Source: Paulinella micropora (Eukaryota > Cercozoa > Imbricatea > Euglyphida > Paulinellidae). Taken from it: a stretch of 64,000 nucleotides of DNA. Positions 43,119 through 55,304 of this stretch are shown piece by piece. The position numbers and the translations under genes were made by a program. The notes under the pieces were generated by a model. The model did not search any database. It was not told the origin of the DNA and saw only the letters and a list, made by a program, of their open reading frames with translations. Numbering within the stretch: position 1 is the stretch's first letter; every line of letters starts with the position of its first letter. The stretch lies in contig WBZZ01002125.1 of assembly GCA_019918135.1 (NCBI GenBank), positions 36,001 through 100,000 of the forward strand, written 5' to 3'.

Positions 43119-43332
43119 AACGTACATTGCAGACGGAATTCAGGCGCTGGCACGCGGTAACTGCTGCCTGCACCCATGGCTGGACCCTAGCCTTGATTTT
43201 GTCAGTATCTAAATCCCCCACCAAATCCTCATCCGGCATCCAGCCTGGCGTTTCCGCGGGGTCCCTCCACATTTCGTCCATAGGCATGAAAGGGCTTTGC
43301 AAATCCCAATGCGTTGCTACTTCCTTGACCAT
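37144..43332 (-). CDS. Long multi-exon nuclear-type protein ending in a chromodomain
   Basis: Minus-strand exons seem to form one gene. The first (43332-43139) starts GCCACCATGG and reads [15 protein letters not shown]. The second (about 42,744-42,305) is helical and charged ([34 protein letters not shown]) and ends at a GTATGT donor. Further exons lie at about 39,990-39,760, 39,540-39,395, 39,157-38,850, 38,358-38,157, 38,010-37,930, 37,800-37,680 and 37,590-37,440 (tandem KKEKEAGKG). The last (37362-37144) is a chromodomain: [20 protein letters not shown], then DSWEPEQNL and LLAEFLEQ. The aromatic-cage Trp of the usual YLVKWKG is Arg here, so methyl-lysine binding is doubtful. Introns hold SINEs, palindromes and microsatellites. 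Linkage of the exons is inferred; it could also be two genes. Confidence 0.45.
37609..37881 (-). repeat. Duplicated intron/exon module in the chromodomain gene
   Basis: The segment GCGCCAGTTCAAGTGTTT.ATACTTGTCTG...ATAACTTCATGCACGC occurs at about 37,610-37,664 and 37,830-37,881, each next to a Lys-rich exon beginning KRRK. The exon-intron unit was therefore duplicated. Confidence 0.8.
38380..38540. repeat. (TG)n / (TATG)n microsatellites
   Basis: GT-rich tracts with TATGTATG interruptions inside an intron of the minus-strand gene. A related (CA)n tract lies at about 38,050-38,100. Confidence 0.9.
38545..38815. repeat. Composite repeat: head + CAAGGTATACCTTG array + GATA tail, copy 1
   Basis: Order: TTAGCCTTTCAATGTTTGCC and ACATATCC (head), seven palindrome units (about 38,588-38,745), GAAGGTGACGTACAAAGAAAG, then GATA/GACA repeats. 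The same order is seen at 42,744-43,115. Confidence 0.85.
39180..39383. repeat. Two (CT)n tracts flanking palindrome units
   Basis: CT repeats at about 39,180-39,245 and 39,333-39,383 with CAAGGTATACC-type units between them, in an intron of the minus-strand gene. Confidence 0.85.
40115..40380 (+). mobile_element. tRNA-derived SINE, copy 1 (266 bp)
   Basis: Starts GGACACCGTGATAGCCCAGT. Box A-like TAGCCCAGTGG and box B-like AGTTCGATTCC are about 35 bp apart. A tRNA acceptor-like end CGGTGCC-ACCA follows, so the head looks like a mature tRNA with its CCA. The tRNA-unrelated body includes a doubled CCAGTATTTTCATTGAACAT and ends GACAGAGAAGCAC followed by (TAT)n. It lies between ATT/TTA microsatellites. 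Confidence 0.85.
40381..40473. repeat. (TTA)n microsatellite, SINE tail
   Basis: About 30 TTA/TAT units directly after SINE copy 1. Comparable runs follow copies 2 and 3 and precede copies 1 and 2. Confidence 0.95.
40531..40705. repeat. Minisatellite, about 24-bp unit
   Basis: Seven or eight tandem units of TTCCGAGGCTATGTTGTTGT with small changes. The frame it gives ([10 protein letters not shown]-like) is not credible protein. Confidence 0.9.
41174..41439 (+). mobile_element. tRNA-derived SINE, copy 2 (266 bp)
   Basis: Same start, end and length as copy 1, with few base differences (for example CCCGTCGG versus CCCATCGG). Preceded and followed by ATT/TTA repeats. Confidence 0.85.
41489..41754 (+). 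mobile_element. tRNA-derived SINE, copy 3 (266 bp)
   Basis: Third copy, again 266 bp, starting inside the TTA tail of copy 2 and followed by a CGCACTATTATT tail. Nested or tandem arrival into TTA tracts is suggested. Confidence 0.85.
41755..42300. other. TTA repeat plus unrecognised repeat-like sequence
   Basis: After the SINE tail (to about 41,835), 41,836-42,240 has an untranslatable but structured-looking sequence beginning GTCATTCAGCCCAATGGCC and ending near another (TTA)n at 42,258-42,285. It may be a second short retroposon, but I see no clear promoter boxes. Confidence 0.35.
42744..43115. repeat. Composite palindrome/GATA repeat filling an intron, copy 2
   Basis: The head GCATCCGAACAAATAGACAT and ACTTAGCCTTTCAATGTTTA is followed by about eight palindrome units (42,830-42,975), CAAGGTGACGTACATAGAAAG, then GATA repeats. 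On the minus strand it spans almost exactly from a GTACGT donor to a GGCAG acceptor of the long gene. Confidence 0.85.
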
Positions 43333-43377
43333 GGTGGCGCGTTCCTCCCACCCCTCCTCGTACGCGTCCTCCTCCCC

Positions 43378-43530
43378 CCCCTTGTCCCCCCCCCCCCCCC
43401 TCGTCCTCCTCCTCTACCTCCTCCTCCTCCTCCTCCTCCTCCTCTACCTCCCCTCCCCCCTTGTCCTGCTCCTCCATCTCCTGATTCTCCTGTTCCTCTT
43501 GCTTAGAAGAAGAAGAAGAAGAAGAAGAAG

Positions 43531-43562
<32 letters not shown>

Positions 43563-43830
43563 GAAGAAGAAGAAGAAGAAGAAGAAGAAGAAGAAGAAGG
43601 AATAGAAGAAGACGAAGAAGAAGAAGGAGAAGAAGGAATAGAAGAAGAAGAAGAAGAAAAAGAAGAAGAAGAAGAAGAAGAAGAAGAAGAAGGAGAAGAA
43701 GAAGGAGAAGGAGAAGAAGAAGGAGAAGGAGGAGGAGGAGAAGAAGAAGAAGAAGAAACAGAAGGAGGAGAAAGAGGAGGAGGAGCAGGAGGAGTAGGAG
43801 AAAAAGGAGGAGGAACAGGATCCGGAGACA
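43378..43830. repeat. Poly-C / CCT and (GAA)n low-complexity tracts
   Basis: C-rich sequence at about 43,378-43,450, then GAA/GAG repeats from 43,508 to about 43,810. All frames give homopolymeric Arg, Lys/Glu or Ser/Leu and are not considered genes. Confidence 0.9.
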
Positions 43831-43939
43831 CCGGACCACGACCAGTGACATCAAATTTGACATCCATCCGACCGCAATCGGCGCCGGCGCGAATTGAGGC
43901 GGTTGGTCTTACTCTAAATCGTTGGTCTCTGGGGGGCAT

Positions 43940-44013
43940 GGCTCAGCACACGTTTGCAACCTACATATCCATTTTGCAACATATGCAAATCATTTGCAAA
44001 CGTGTGCTGAGCC
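43940..44013. repeat. Perfect 20-bp inverted repeat, 34-base loop
   Basis: GGCTCAGCACACGTTTGCAA (43940-43959) faces its exact reverse complement at 43994-44013. The loop contains TTTGCAACATATGCAAAT. Confidence 0.95.
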
Positions 44014-45488
<1,475 letters not shown>

Positions 45489-45624
45489 CGACAAAGGCAT
45501 GAACAAAGCAAATGATTACGGAGAAGAAGAAAAGGTACAAGTAGCAGAGGAACAGGAACAGTTCCTCTGCTATTTGTACCTTATCTTCTTCTCCGTAATC
45601 ATTGCTTTGTTCATGCCTTTGTCG
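45489..45624. repeat. 65-bp near-perfect foldback
   Basis: The left arm 45489-45553 (CGACAAAGGCATGAACAAAG...GCAGAGGAAC) faces the right arm 45561-45624 (GTTCCTCTGC...CCTTTGTCG) over a 7-base loop, with two mismatches and one slipped base. Confidence 0.95.
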
Positions 45625-46148
45625 AGGAGAGCGAGGGATTGCAAGAAGAGCAAGGAAACCCAGGAGAGCAACGTGAGGGAGACCAAGACGTGGAAGCGCT
45701 GGAAGAACGTGGAGACCAAGACCTGGATGGGCCAGACGCTCACGAGGAAGGCGAAGCTGCAGGGATAGAAGAGGAACAGGACGAGGAACAAGGCGAGGAA
45801 GAAGACGAGGAACAAGTCGAGGAAGAAGACGATAGCAGTCCCGAGACGAGTGGTCAGGACAGCATGCCGGAATCCTCGGGCTCCGATCCCGAAGATGAAG
45901 CACAGCACAGACGCGGAAAACGGGCCAGGATCCGGACGTTAGCTGCTGTGGACACTATCCTCAGTGAACCTTTTGTTACAGGGCCGGGCACACAGGTGGA
46001 CCAGCTTACGGTGGCTCATATTGCAATTTGTTTGTTACACTTGATGCATGTCAATCGAGTGTCGTACAAGGCGATGGACGCCATAATGACCTTGCTGACA
46101 GAGCTAGTAACACCCCACGAACAAGCCGCTACCTGGAAGCGACTGCAT

Positions 46149-46500
46149 GGCTTGGTAATTATCTCGCGGCCAGAGGTGGTCACGTACATACGGTCCGTGT
46201 TGTTATGTATGCAAGCAAAACAAAGTGTGTTGTTATGTATGCAAGCATCCGAAGAAATAGACATGCAAGGACTTAGCCTTTCAATGTTTACCTTACATAT
46301 CCAAGGTATGCCTTGCAATAGTGAGGGTATACCTTGAAATAACTAGATAGATAGATGGATAGATAGATACATAGATACATTGATAAATAGATAGATAGAT
46401 AGATAGATAGATAGGTAGATAGCTTGGTCATGACCTCGCGGCCAGAGGTGGTCACGTACATACGGTCCGTGTTGTTATGTACGCAAGCAAGACAAAGTGT
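46149..46500. repeat. About 78-bp direct repeats flanking a composite palindrome/GATA copy
   Basis: GCTTGGT..T.A..TCGCGGCC, then AGAGGTGGTCACGTACATAC and GGTCCGTGTTGTTATGTA, occurs at 46149-46226 and 46422-46500. Between them lie the head GCATCCGAAGAAATAGACAT, two or three palindrome units (46,296-46,342) and GATA repeats (46,345-46,420), that is, composite copy 3. Confidence 0.85.
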
Positions 46501-46774
46501 ATATGTGAGTGTGTGCCTGGGTTAGGTACTTCCGTGATTGCAGCCTCACTCCATTCGTGGAGGCGTCAGGGGATTGCAAACAAGTGCATCCATTGCGCAG
46601 GGAACGTGTATGTGTTGCAGCCCTGGAGCCCCAAGTCCAAGCATTTGTGGGCACCGTAGGATGGGACGACATCCACCGGGACGTGGTGCAACATGCCGAC
46701 GATTCTGTGGGAGCCGCTAGTTACTGTTGCATCAAGTGTTCACCCCGTTACAGGCAAAAGGTAATCACCACTTG

Positions 46775-47060
<286 letters not shown>

Positions 47061-48465
47061 AAGTTCACGTACTGTATACCGTAACTATGCGCCGCCTTTT
47101 GCCCTGGCAATTTGCCTGCATTCAAGTGCTGCACTCTCGCTGCCTGGCGTTCGTGCCATGTATGTGTCTTGATATCTGGTGGACGCTGCAGACAATGGTT
47201 GCCATATTGTGGGTTCCTCCGCATGGGATGTTCGGCAGATAGAAACACTCGGAAGTCAGGCGTAATATATCGATCCAGAAATTTCGTAAACTGCATTCTG
47301 CATGAAGGGCACGAATACTGTCCATTCCATGTTGCACCAGAAATTTTCTTGACACCTTGGCCGTCACCTGCCACGCCCAGCAAAATGACTCTGCAAAGCC
47401 GCTCTTCACCGTGATTGTCCACACAAGGAAACGGATTAGCGAGGGATTCTAATTGGGCGCGAAGCGGGGTCATGCTAGTACGCAGATCCGGTGGGAGGAC
47501 GGGACCTCCTATGAGGCATCCTATCCACCGTTGCAATTTCCGCTGCAACTTGTCGGGGGCAGCAAGGTTCCTGATCGTGTTAAGCCATACCGGATGGTTT
47601 GCACCAAACTTACCAAGTGTGAGGGGCAGTCCATCAGTACCAACTATGATCGGAACGGTGACGACTCCTGCAGGTTGCATTTTCAAGGTATACCTCGGCC
47701 TTATTCAAGGTATATTTTGCATTTTCAAGGTATGCCTGCTTCCCTTTTCATGCCCCTCAGAGGCTTTTCAGGCTTTTCAGAGGCAGTGCATGTTTATTTT
47801 GCAGGGGTCAAATATCCAGGCGCATTCAGTGGTGTGCCCCTGCATGATGTGATAAAGGATACATATCCGGGTCTGATGCACCTGATTGGCAACCTGTTTA
47901 ACCATCTAATCAAAACAACCACACGTTGGCATCCTAAATGCACGCTCAAGGCAGTACATATCCAACCGTTGCCTCCTTTTGCTGAGCGGGAGCAGAAACG
48001 AGGTGAGAGCCAGAGCGATTACCTGCGAGCCATTGAATCTGAAAGGAAAGATCATAAAGCACAAGCAGCTGCTGTGCAAGCTTGCATGGATCTGTATACT
48101 GCGTTCGGGCTGGACGAGAAAGGTCGTTACGAGGTTTGCAGACGTTTCAAGAGCATCAAGGCCCTTCCTGATCAAATCGGCACTGGGTCACCTTACAAAA
48201 ATTTTGGCAAATTCAATACTGCCAGCGCTCACTTTTTATGAGGTACTGCAGTTGAATCTTCGATGATACGCAACCCGGTCTTGCCTTACCGCAAAAGAAA
48301 ACAATCAAGCAGATGTTTGCACTCGCCAAGCTATGCATGCGGCGGACGTTACCATGCAGGGTCGAGGACGGCTTGGGGGACTTTATCGTTCAACAGGTAC
48401 ACTATTTTTGTTTTCTGCAAGGAATACCCTGATTTTTCAAGGTATACCCTGGACGGGCAAGGCAT

Positions 48466-48469
48466 ACCT

Positions 48470-48540
<71 letters not shown>

Positions 48541-48560
48541 CCCCGAGAGCGAGAGAGATG
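48466..48560. repeat. Palindrome units, (TA)n and (GA)n
   Basis: CAAGGTATACC and CAAGGCATACC units at 48,438-48,470 run into (TA)n (48,472-48,510) and (GA)n (48,511-48,538), within the transposon. Confidence 0.9.
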
Positions 48561-50000
48561 ATATGAATGATTATGCATAGGTGGTAGAGATCGCGGCCGG
48601 GAACTCAAGAAGCAAGTCAAGACTCTAAGGAACATGGAGCACACATTTATGAAGCGTTGGACCGTTGCTCCAGGAGCGCTATTACTGCCAAGCTTACGAG
48701 CGGCACAAGCTGATATCGAAGCGCAAGTCGTGATGTCAAAACGTAGTGTTGTAACAGGTCGGCGCACTGGCAGCTTTAACGCAGCCCACATGAACGAAAA
48801 CCCGAGTTTGAGTTTGCCCTCGCGTTTCCGCACTCGCCCTAGGCATCTCACCGACTTGCAGGATTTTTTTCAACTCGTGCTGGAGAGTATTACAAGGGGT
48901 TGCAGGGCTGCCGGCACCCCCACAGTTGACGTATTGAACTGGCACGACATATGACATGCAAGGGCTACACGATGAGGTGCATGGCCAGCAGTTCGAGGAC
49001 TGAACGCTTCGCGGGTGGTACGTGCTTTTTGACACGTGAGAACGTAAGTGGTACTTTTAATGAACGTGCATGGGGAGTGACTACCGCTGGGAGGTATGGT
49101 GCAAGCGTACAATGGTATGCACGTGTCACATACCAGTTGCACAGCTGGGATCTGGCCAGAGTTGAACTCTTGCGTGCGCGTGCGCATGACCAGCAACTGT
49201 GGTTGTGTCACATGAGACCTGCCCAACCGTCTCTGACTTTTTTTGCCGATTAGCTTCCTGGAGATTCCGTGCATCGTGGCACCTAAACCGAGCAGTGACA
49301 CTTCTTTCTACTTCATGGAGCTGATAACGGATGATTTCTTGTCAGATGAATTGAGGCAAGAAATTGAAAACAGGAGGAACCGACAAGAAGAAGAAGAAGA
49401 AGAAGAAGAACAACAAGAAGAACAAGAAGAAGAACAAGAAGAACAAGAAGAACAAGAAGAACAAGGAGAAGAAGAACAAGGAGAAGAAGAACAAGAAGAG
49501 GAAGAACAAAAAGAAGAAAAAGAAGAAGAAGAAGAAGAAGAAAAAGAAGAACAAGGAGAAGAAGAACAAGAAGAAGAAGAAGAAGGACAAGATCAAGATC
49601 AAGAAGATCAAGAAGAAGATCAAGAAGAAGATCACAGGCAAGAACAAGAACAGGAACAAGAACAAGAACAGGAAGAAGAGGAAGAAGTTATAGATTTGGA
49701 TGAAAATGAGGAAGCACAACAAGATCAAGAAGAAGATCAAGAAGAAGATCACAGGCAAGAACAAGAACAGAAACAAGAACAAGAACAGGAAGAAGAGGAA
49801 GAAGTTATAGGTTTGGATGAAAATGAGGAAGCACAACAAGAATAACAAGAAGAAGAACAGAAAAAAATTGTAGATTTGGACGAAGAAGATTCAGATGACT
49901 GAATTGTGAATATTAATCAAAAAATAAGTTTTTCTGTCCTACAAATTATATATTACACTATATATCAAGTTAATAATGTACCCGGCAGCCGAAATTTTGT

Positions 50001-50105
50001 TTAGAAGTTTTTTGATAAGCTCCGGTAACATGTTTTCTGATATTAATACTTGCTTAGAAGTTTTTTGATAAGCTCCGATAACATGTTTTTGATATTAATA
50101 CTTGC
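50001..50105. repeat. 53-bp tandem duplication
   Basis: TTAGAAGTTTTTTGATAAGC begins at 50001 and 50054; both units end TTAATACTTGC with two or three differences. Confidence 0.9.
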
Positions 50106-50633
50106 CGAACTGTGGAATTGATGTACGTAATTACCTTGATCAGTCGGTCACAGTGCATCTGATCCCTTACCCTCACAGCAACTTCAAGGTATGACCTAGG
50201 AATTCAAGGTATGATTTCAACCGGCGGTACCCAAGGTATACCTTATAAATTCAAGGTATACCTTACAAATTCAAGGTACACCTTATGAATTGACTCAAAG
50301 TGACACTATGTGGTGACCTTACGAATTCAAGGTATTGTTGCAAGGTTTGATGGGAATAGTCAGTCAAGGTAACGAAATCTTGCGGAGGCTACCTCTTCCG
50401 GGCCATTTTATCTGTTCTGCTTTGCACTTAGCTCTACAAGTGGCAAGTATTCTATTACTAGTAAGACAGTGCGGCGGCTTGCGTAAAAACTTGAAAGTAA
50501 GATTTGTAAGTCTGAAAAATGTTTCCAGAGCAAGGCAGTAGGTCTTTGCTACTACCTGTCCGACCCGACCACCAAATATGTCTCTTAAGTCAACTTCTTT
50601 TGGTGACTATCCAGTGAGCAATCGCTCTCCTTG
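50106..50633. other. Last palindrome cluster; no gene
   Basis: CAAGGTATACC-type units at about 50,182-50,340 are the rightmost of the family in this window. No coding region seen. Confidence 0.6.
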
Positions 50634-53632
50634 TCATTGTCCGTAAGGCTTGACGATGAGACTACGGAAGCATCGGACATGGTAACCCGTGACAGAGGCC
50701 CAGCTTTGGCCAAGGACGAAGCGGTACGCGTTGTAGCCGGACGTCGGGGTCAGGCTGACGGTGCGTTCCTGCCCGGCGGTCCAGTCGGTCCAGCTGCCGC
50801 CCGTGGCCAGAAAAATCCAGTTGCTGCCACGGTTGGTCGAGCCGAAGACGTGTAACGTGCCCACGGCCCAAACCTCCGTACAGCCAGTTGCGATATTGCA
50901 GCCGCGGGAACCGTAAGCAATCGTGCGCTGGCCAGCAACGACCCCGACCGACCAGGCAGAGAGAGCCCCGTCCGACTTGGTTATTTGCAAATAATCTCCT
51001 CCATAGGTTAGCGTCGTGGTTGTGCCGATATATGGACCTGAGCAAACGGAGTTTACCTTGTTATATATATTGTAGTACGAATTAATAGAGCCATAGTCCC
51101 AGAGCGTGAGGTAGTTGCCGTCCGCGGCGTCGCTGGCGCTGCCGACAGTTGCGCTGCTGGTAGTCACGACCCAACCGAACAGACCGCCGGGCGACGTGAG
51201 CTGCGTTTGGTTGAGGTAGCCCTAGTTGTAGAAGGAGCCGTACGTGTTGGTGCAGACGCCGTTGGCGGTGCAGCCGCCGTTGTTGGCGAGGGCGCACTCG
51301 TTGACGTCGGGCGACGGGGACGGTGTCGCGGAGAGCGTCACGGACGCCGTCACGGACGGCGTCACAGATATCGTCACGGACGGCGTCACAGATATCGTGG
51401 GCGTCACAGATATCGTGGGCGTCCTGGAGTCTGACTGCGTGGGTGTGGCGGTCGGCGACGCGCTGGTCGACCTGGACGCCGTGGCGGATGCAGTGGCGGA
51501 TGCAGTGGAGGTTGCAGTGGCCGATGCAGTTGGTGTCACCGTAATGGTGGGCGTGACCGACGCCGTGGCGGATGGATGCAGTTGGTGTCACCGTAATGGT
51601 AGGCGTGACGGACGCCGTGGCGGTCAGCGAGGGGCTGCTGCCGAGCGAGGAGCCGAGGCTCCGCGACGCGGTCGGGGTCGACGACACCGACCCGGTCGGC
51701 GACCCGGTCGGCGACACGACGGGTGACTCGGAAACGCTCGGGGTGGCCGTAACGCTCGCAACAGGTGTCCTGGTGGCCGACAACGTCGAACAGAAAAAGC
51801 TACCCGCGGTGTTGACGCATTGCTGCGCCCCAGCGCAGTTGTGTACTTGTCTGTCCAGGCACTCGTCCACGTCGCCGCACGGCGCCGGCAGCAGCGTGGC
51901 GCGCACGTAGCCCCAGCCCGCCTGCGCGCCGCAGTCAGAGCCGGTGCTCCAGTGCTGGTAATTCCTTGTGACGATAAAGTGGAAGAATCTGTAGTACTTT
52001 CGGCTGCCCACCAAGTCCCAAAACCGTTCCTGCGAGGCCGACCACGACGTCCAGGGCTCCGGGTTGCGACCTACCAGCGCCCAGGCCAGGCCGTCATCGG
52101 AGCCCACGACCGTCACTTCCGCGGCGCTGAAGGTCTTGCAAGTCCAGTCGCCCCATATCGGGGCCGACGCGGCCACCGCCAGCCGGGTCAGCGCCCCGGC
52201 GCGCCCGGCGACGCCAGCTGCACCCAGGCGCCCCGGTACACTACGCCGCCGGCCGTGGTCACCGCAGATGTGGACGTGCTGGCCGAACTGCAGACGTACT
52301 GCGTAATCTTGGTCGTGTCGTACAGAGCGCCGGTGTTGCTCTCCCAGATACCGGACGCGTCGGCAGCCAATGGCGTGCCGGCAGAGGTGCCGGACGTCGT
52401 CACCAGCCAGCCCGCCAGCCCCGCGGGTTCCACCGGCGAGAACGGGCCGGAGCTTGTGGGCGTGTAGCCCGCGGCGCAGCCGCACTCGTAGGAACCGTAC
52501 GTGTTGGTGCACAGCGCGCCGGGCCCGCACACCAGCTCCCCGCCGTCGTCGCACTCATTGACGTCCGGCGAGCCAGAAGGGCTCGGGCTCGGGGAGGCAG
52601 TCGCGCTCCCCGACACAGACGTTGACGCGGTCGGAGTGTTCGAGCTTGAGGCAGTCAAGGACGCCGACGGCGTCCGCGAGGGGTTGACGGTCAGCGAGGA
52701 GCCGACGCTCCGCGACGCGGTCACAGTCCTCGACACGGACCCGGACATGGAAGGGGACCGCGTCAGTGTCGCGGTCGGCGAGGCGGACGGCACCCAGACA
52801 GCGCACTCGGCGTTGGTGCGTTTGCTCAAGCACGCGTTGTGTGTCTGGCGCAGCAGCTCCGCGGGCGCGCCGTCCAGCAGCCGGCGGGCGTCGCGCAGCC
52901 CGTCCAGCCGCCAACTCGACAGATCGGCCCGCAGCGCGGACTGACCGAACACCGAGGTCGCCTCCGACACGCCAGTCACGCTCCAGCGCTCGAGGCCGGA
53001 TATGTTGGTTGTTTGCATGCAGTTGAACAGGTACGAAATGTTCCGCGCGCGCTGACGTTTGAAAATACAAGCTTTGGTGAGTTCGCGAACGCGCCGCGCA
53101 GCGTCGTGGCGGCCCGCGTGTCCAGCCCCGACACATCGAAATCGGCGTCCCCGAGCCCGGCGAAGCTGTGCTCGAAGCTCGTCACCTGCGACGTGTCGAG
53201 CGCCGACAGTGGCTGCAGCCGTGCCAGCCGGGCCTCGCCGTAGAAGTGGTAGCCGCTGCCAGTGTCCAGCTGCAACCCGCCCCACTGCGAGATCGCGAGC
53301 AGCGCGACCTCATCCTGCTGCGCGCGCCACGCGGCCCTGCCCGGCACCACCGTAAACACGCCCGCGCTGGCAAACACGTGCGTGCACGGCCCGCGAACCG
53401 TATACGTCTGCGACGGCGCGCCGTCGCCCCAGTCTACCAGCGATTGCTCGTCTTGGGAGACGCGGCGGCGCGTGACAGTGCCGGCGAGAATAGCGCCCGC
53501 GGCCGGCAGCGTCCACACCGCGCCGGCGGCGCGGGCGGACAGCTCGAGCAACAAGTCCGTCGGTTCCGGCGCGCGCCAGGCGCAGTCGGCGTTGGCCAAA
53601 AACACCACCGTGAGTGCTAAGCAAGCGTTCAT
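50634..53632 (-). CDS. Secreted BspA-like/EGF-domain surface protein, frameshifted
   Basis: ATG 53632 begins with a signal peptide (MNACLALTVVFLANADC). Residues about 60-280 are BspA/DUF285-type repeats (FDVSGLDTRAATTLRGAF, RWSVTGVSEATSVFG, LSSWRLDGLRDARRLL). Ser/Thr/Pro-rich linkers (SASPTATLTRSPSMSGS) alternate with calcium-binding EGF modules (DVNECDDGGE with GALCTNTYGSYECGC; DVDECLDRQVHNCAGAQQC; DVNECALANNGGC). Each EGF is followed by a beta-rich domain of about 150 residues (WLVTTSGTSAGTP, SWSASQERFWDLVG; SGYNAYRFVLGQSW) like discoidin-type carbohydrate-binding folds. Frame changes near 53,050, 52,190 and about 51,550 plus one TAG near 51,222 interrupt it. GC-rich. Probably a cell-surface adhesion protein; the breaks may be sequencing indels. 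Confidence 0.65.
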
Positions 53633-53799
53633 CGTCGTCTAGATAGGGAGAGACAGAGACAGAAACAATGGGATATTGCGAGGCTGGAGTTCCGGCACTG
53701 GTCCAGACTTCCTTTTTTTTTTGTTTTAAATATTGAAAAAAGGCTATTCCCGTTTTGAGATACAGAAAGAAAAAATAAAGCAGCAAATGTCTGCAACTT

Positions 53800-54030
53800 C
53801 TGCGAATATGTGTTTTTAAAAAAGAGAGAGAGAGAGAGAGAGGTGTGTAGGCGGGGGGGGGGGGGGGGGGGAGGGGGGGGGCGCAGAAGCGGTTTCTGGG
53901 TACATCGGTGGCAATAAAGGGTGCTCACGGGGGGGGGGGGGGGGGGCGAAAAAGTCGCAAGGCCGATGGGGAGCAAACATGTTGGTGGTGCAGGGGGGGG
54001 GGGGGGGGGGGGGCACCGCACAGCTGGAAA
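53800..54030. repeat. (GA)n and poly-G tracts
   Basis: GA repeats near 53,822-53,842 and several poly-G runs of 10-18 bases between the surface-protein gene and the next plus-strand gene. Confidence 0.9.
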
Positions 54031-54165
54031 AGAAACGGTTGTGCAAAGGGGGGGCGCCGCGGGAATGTGTGGAGTGTGGCAGGGCGGGAAAGAAAGCTGG
54101 GTGCAAAAAACCAACAACCAGACAAAGAGAAATACAACAGCACGCGTCCGTGCGCAGAGAGAGGC

Positions 54166-54543
54166 ATGTCTGACAAATGTAACTACAAGGGCAGGTACCA
54201 ACGGCGGCAATCTTTTCTGAAAATGCAACAAGACGAGGACGTCAAGGGGCTGCTACGTGCACGCGCTGACCTGCTGGTGAAGAGATTGCAAGGCTGCCCG
54301 GGCGCCTGCGGACATTCCAGGGCCGCGCAGGAGCTCTTGGAAGAAATGATGCTGTGCTTAGAAGGGGCGCTGCTCGTCGCCGCTGAGTGCCAAGAAGCAT
54401 TGGACGATGTGAGGGAGGCCACGTGGATCCGCTTCGAGCGGTGCGCGGAAGATTCTTGCAATGACCTCCTGCGTGCGGGCACCGGCTGCCTTTGCTGGCG
54501 CGAACGCAGGCAACTGGCGCAGAAGGGCCTCCTGCTGCGCTAA
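54166..54543 (+). CDS. Unknown helical cysteine-containing protein (125 aa)
   Basis: An intact frame from ATG 54166 (MSDKCNYKGRYQRRQSFL). It is mostly helical with leucine/alanine-rich segments (GLLRARADLLVKRLQGC, AQELLEEMMLCLEGALLV) and scattered cysteines (GCPGACGH, CAEDSCNDLL, GCLCWRERR), ending LAQKGLLLR before TAA. Codon use and GC resemble neighbouring host genes. No family recognised. The frame is open further upstream, but that part is poly-G-derived. Confidence 0.55.
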   Translation: MSDKCNYKGRYQRRQSFLKMQQDEDVKGLLRARADLLVKRLQGCPGACGHSRAAQELLEEMMLCLEGALLVAAECQEALDDVREATWIRFERCAEDSCNDLLRAGTGCLCWRERRQLAQKGLLLR

Positions 54544-54903
54544 AAAAAGGGGACCAAACAAGAAGAAAACAAAAAGAAAAAAAAAAGATTTCCTGGTTTT
54601 TTTTGGGGGGAGGTGAAGGGGCGGGGGAGGACAAAAAAAAAAAGAAAGTCAGAGAATGATCATTAAAACCACCTTTTTTTCTTGTGTGCCAGAGATAGAA
54701 AGCCGGGGGGGGGTGCAGTGCACCTGTTTTTTAAGTTCCTGAGATTGAGGCCTGGGAGGGGGGGGGGGGGTTAAAGGGGGGGGGAGGGGTGTGAGTGGCG
54801 AGTACTTTTTGGGTGATGTCACGGCCTTTCTTGGCCTGGGAAAAGAGAAATTCTTTTTGAGCCTCAGCGAAGGGCTGCGCAATGCGGCCTTGTATATGGA
54901 GGC

Positions 54904-54935
<32 letters not shown>

Positions 54936-55304
54936 CTCCGCACCCAACGTACGTACCGAAGTTCGATTGGTGCGCCATCACATACAAACAAATAATACAC
55001 CTACATGCCCACGGCCGCTTTTGACAACGTGGGGCGATTTGTCCGCTTCGTCTGCGACACGTTCTGATAATTCCTGGTTTCTGTCTTTTTGTACTAACCA
55101 TCCCCTCCCCTTTTTTTTTGGTATTTATTAAAAAAGATTCGTCTAGTCAACCGAAGAAAAAACAAATCCGGTTAGCTTTAAAAAAAAAAGATACGGCAAC
55201 GGCGTTACAAAAAAGAAAATCTTTGTTTGTCCTTTCTTTCTTTCAATCGTCTGTAAAAAAAAAAGAGAGACACAGTTGTGAAAAAGTGCCTTGACTTATT
55301 TGCT
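54544..55304. other. Low-complexity spacer, no gene
   Basis: Poly-G (54,757-54,786), poly-C (54,907-54,934) and A-rich sequence. Nothing coding is supported. Confidence 0.6.

Noticed and set aside
43400-43900. Long Arg-, Ser-, Leu- or Glu-rich proteins
   Set aside because: Both strands and several frames are open only because of (GAA)n/(CCT)n repeats.
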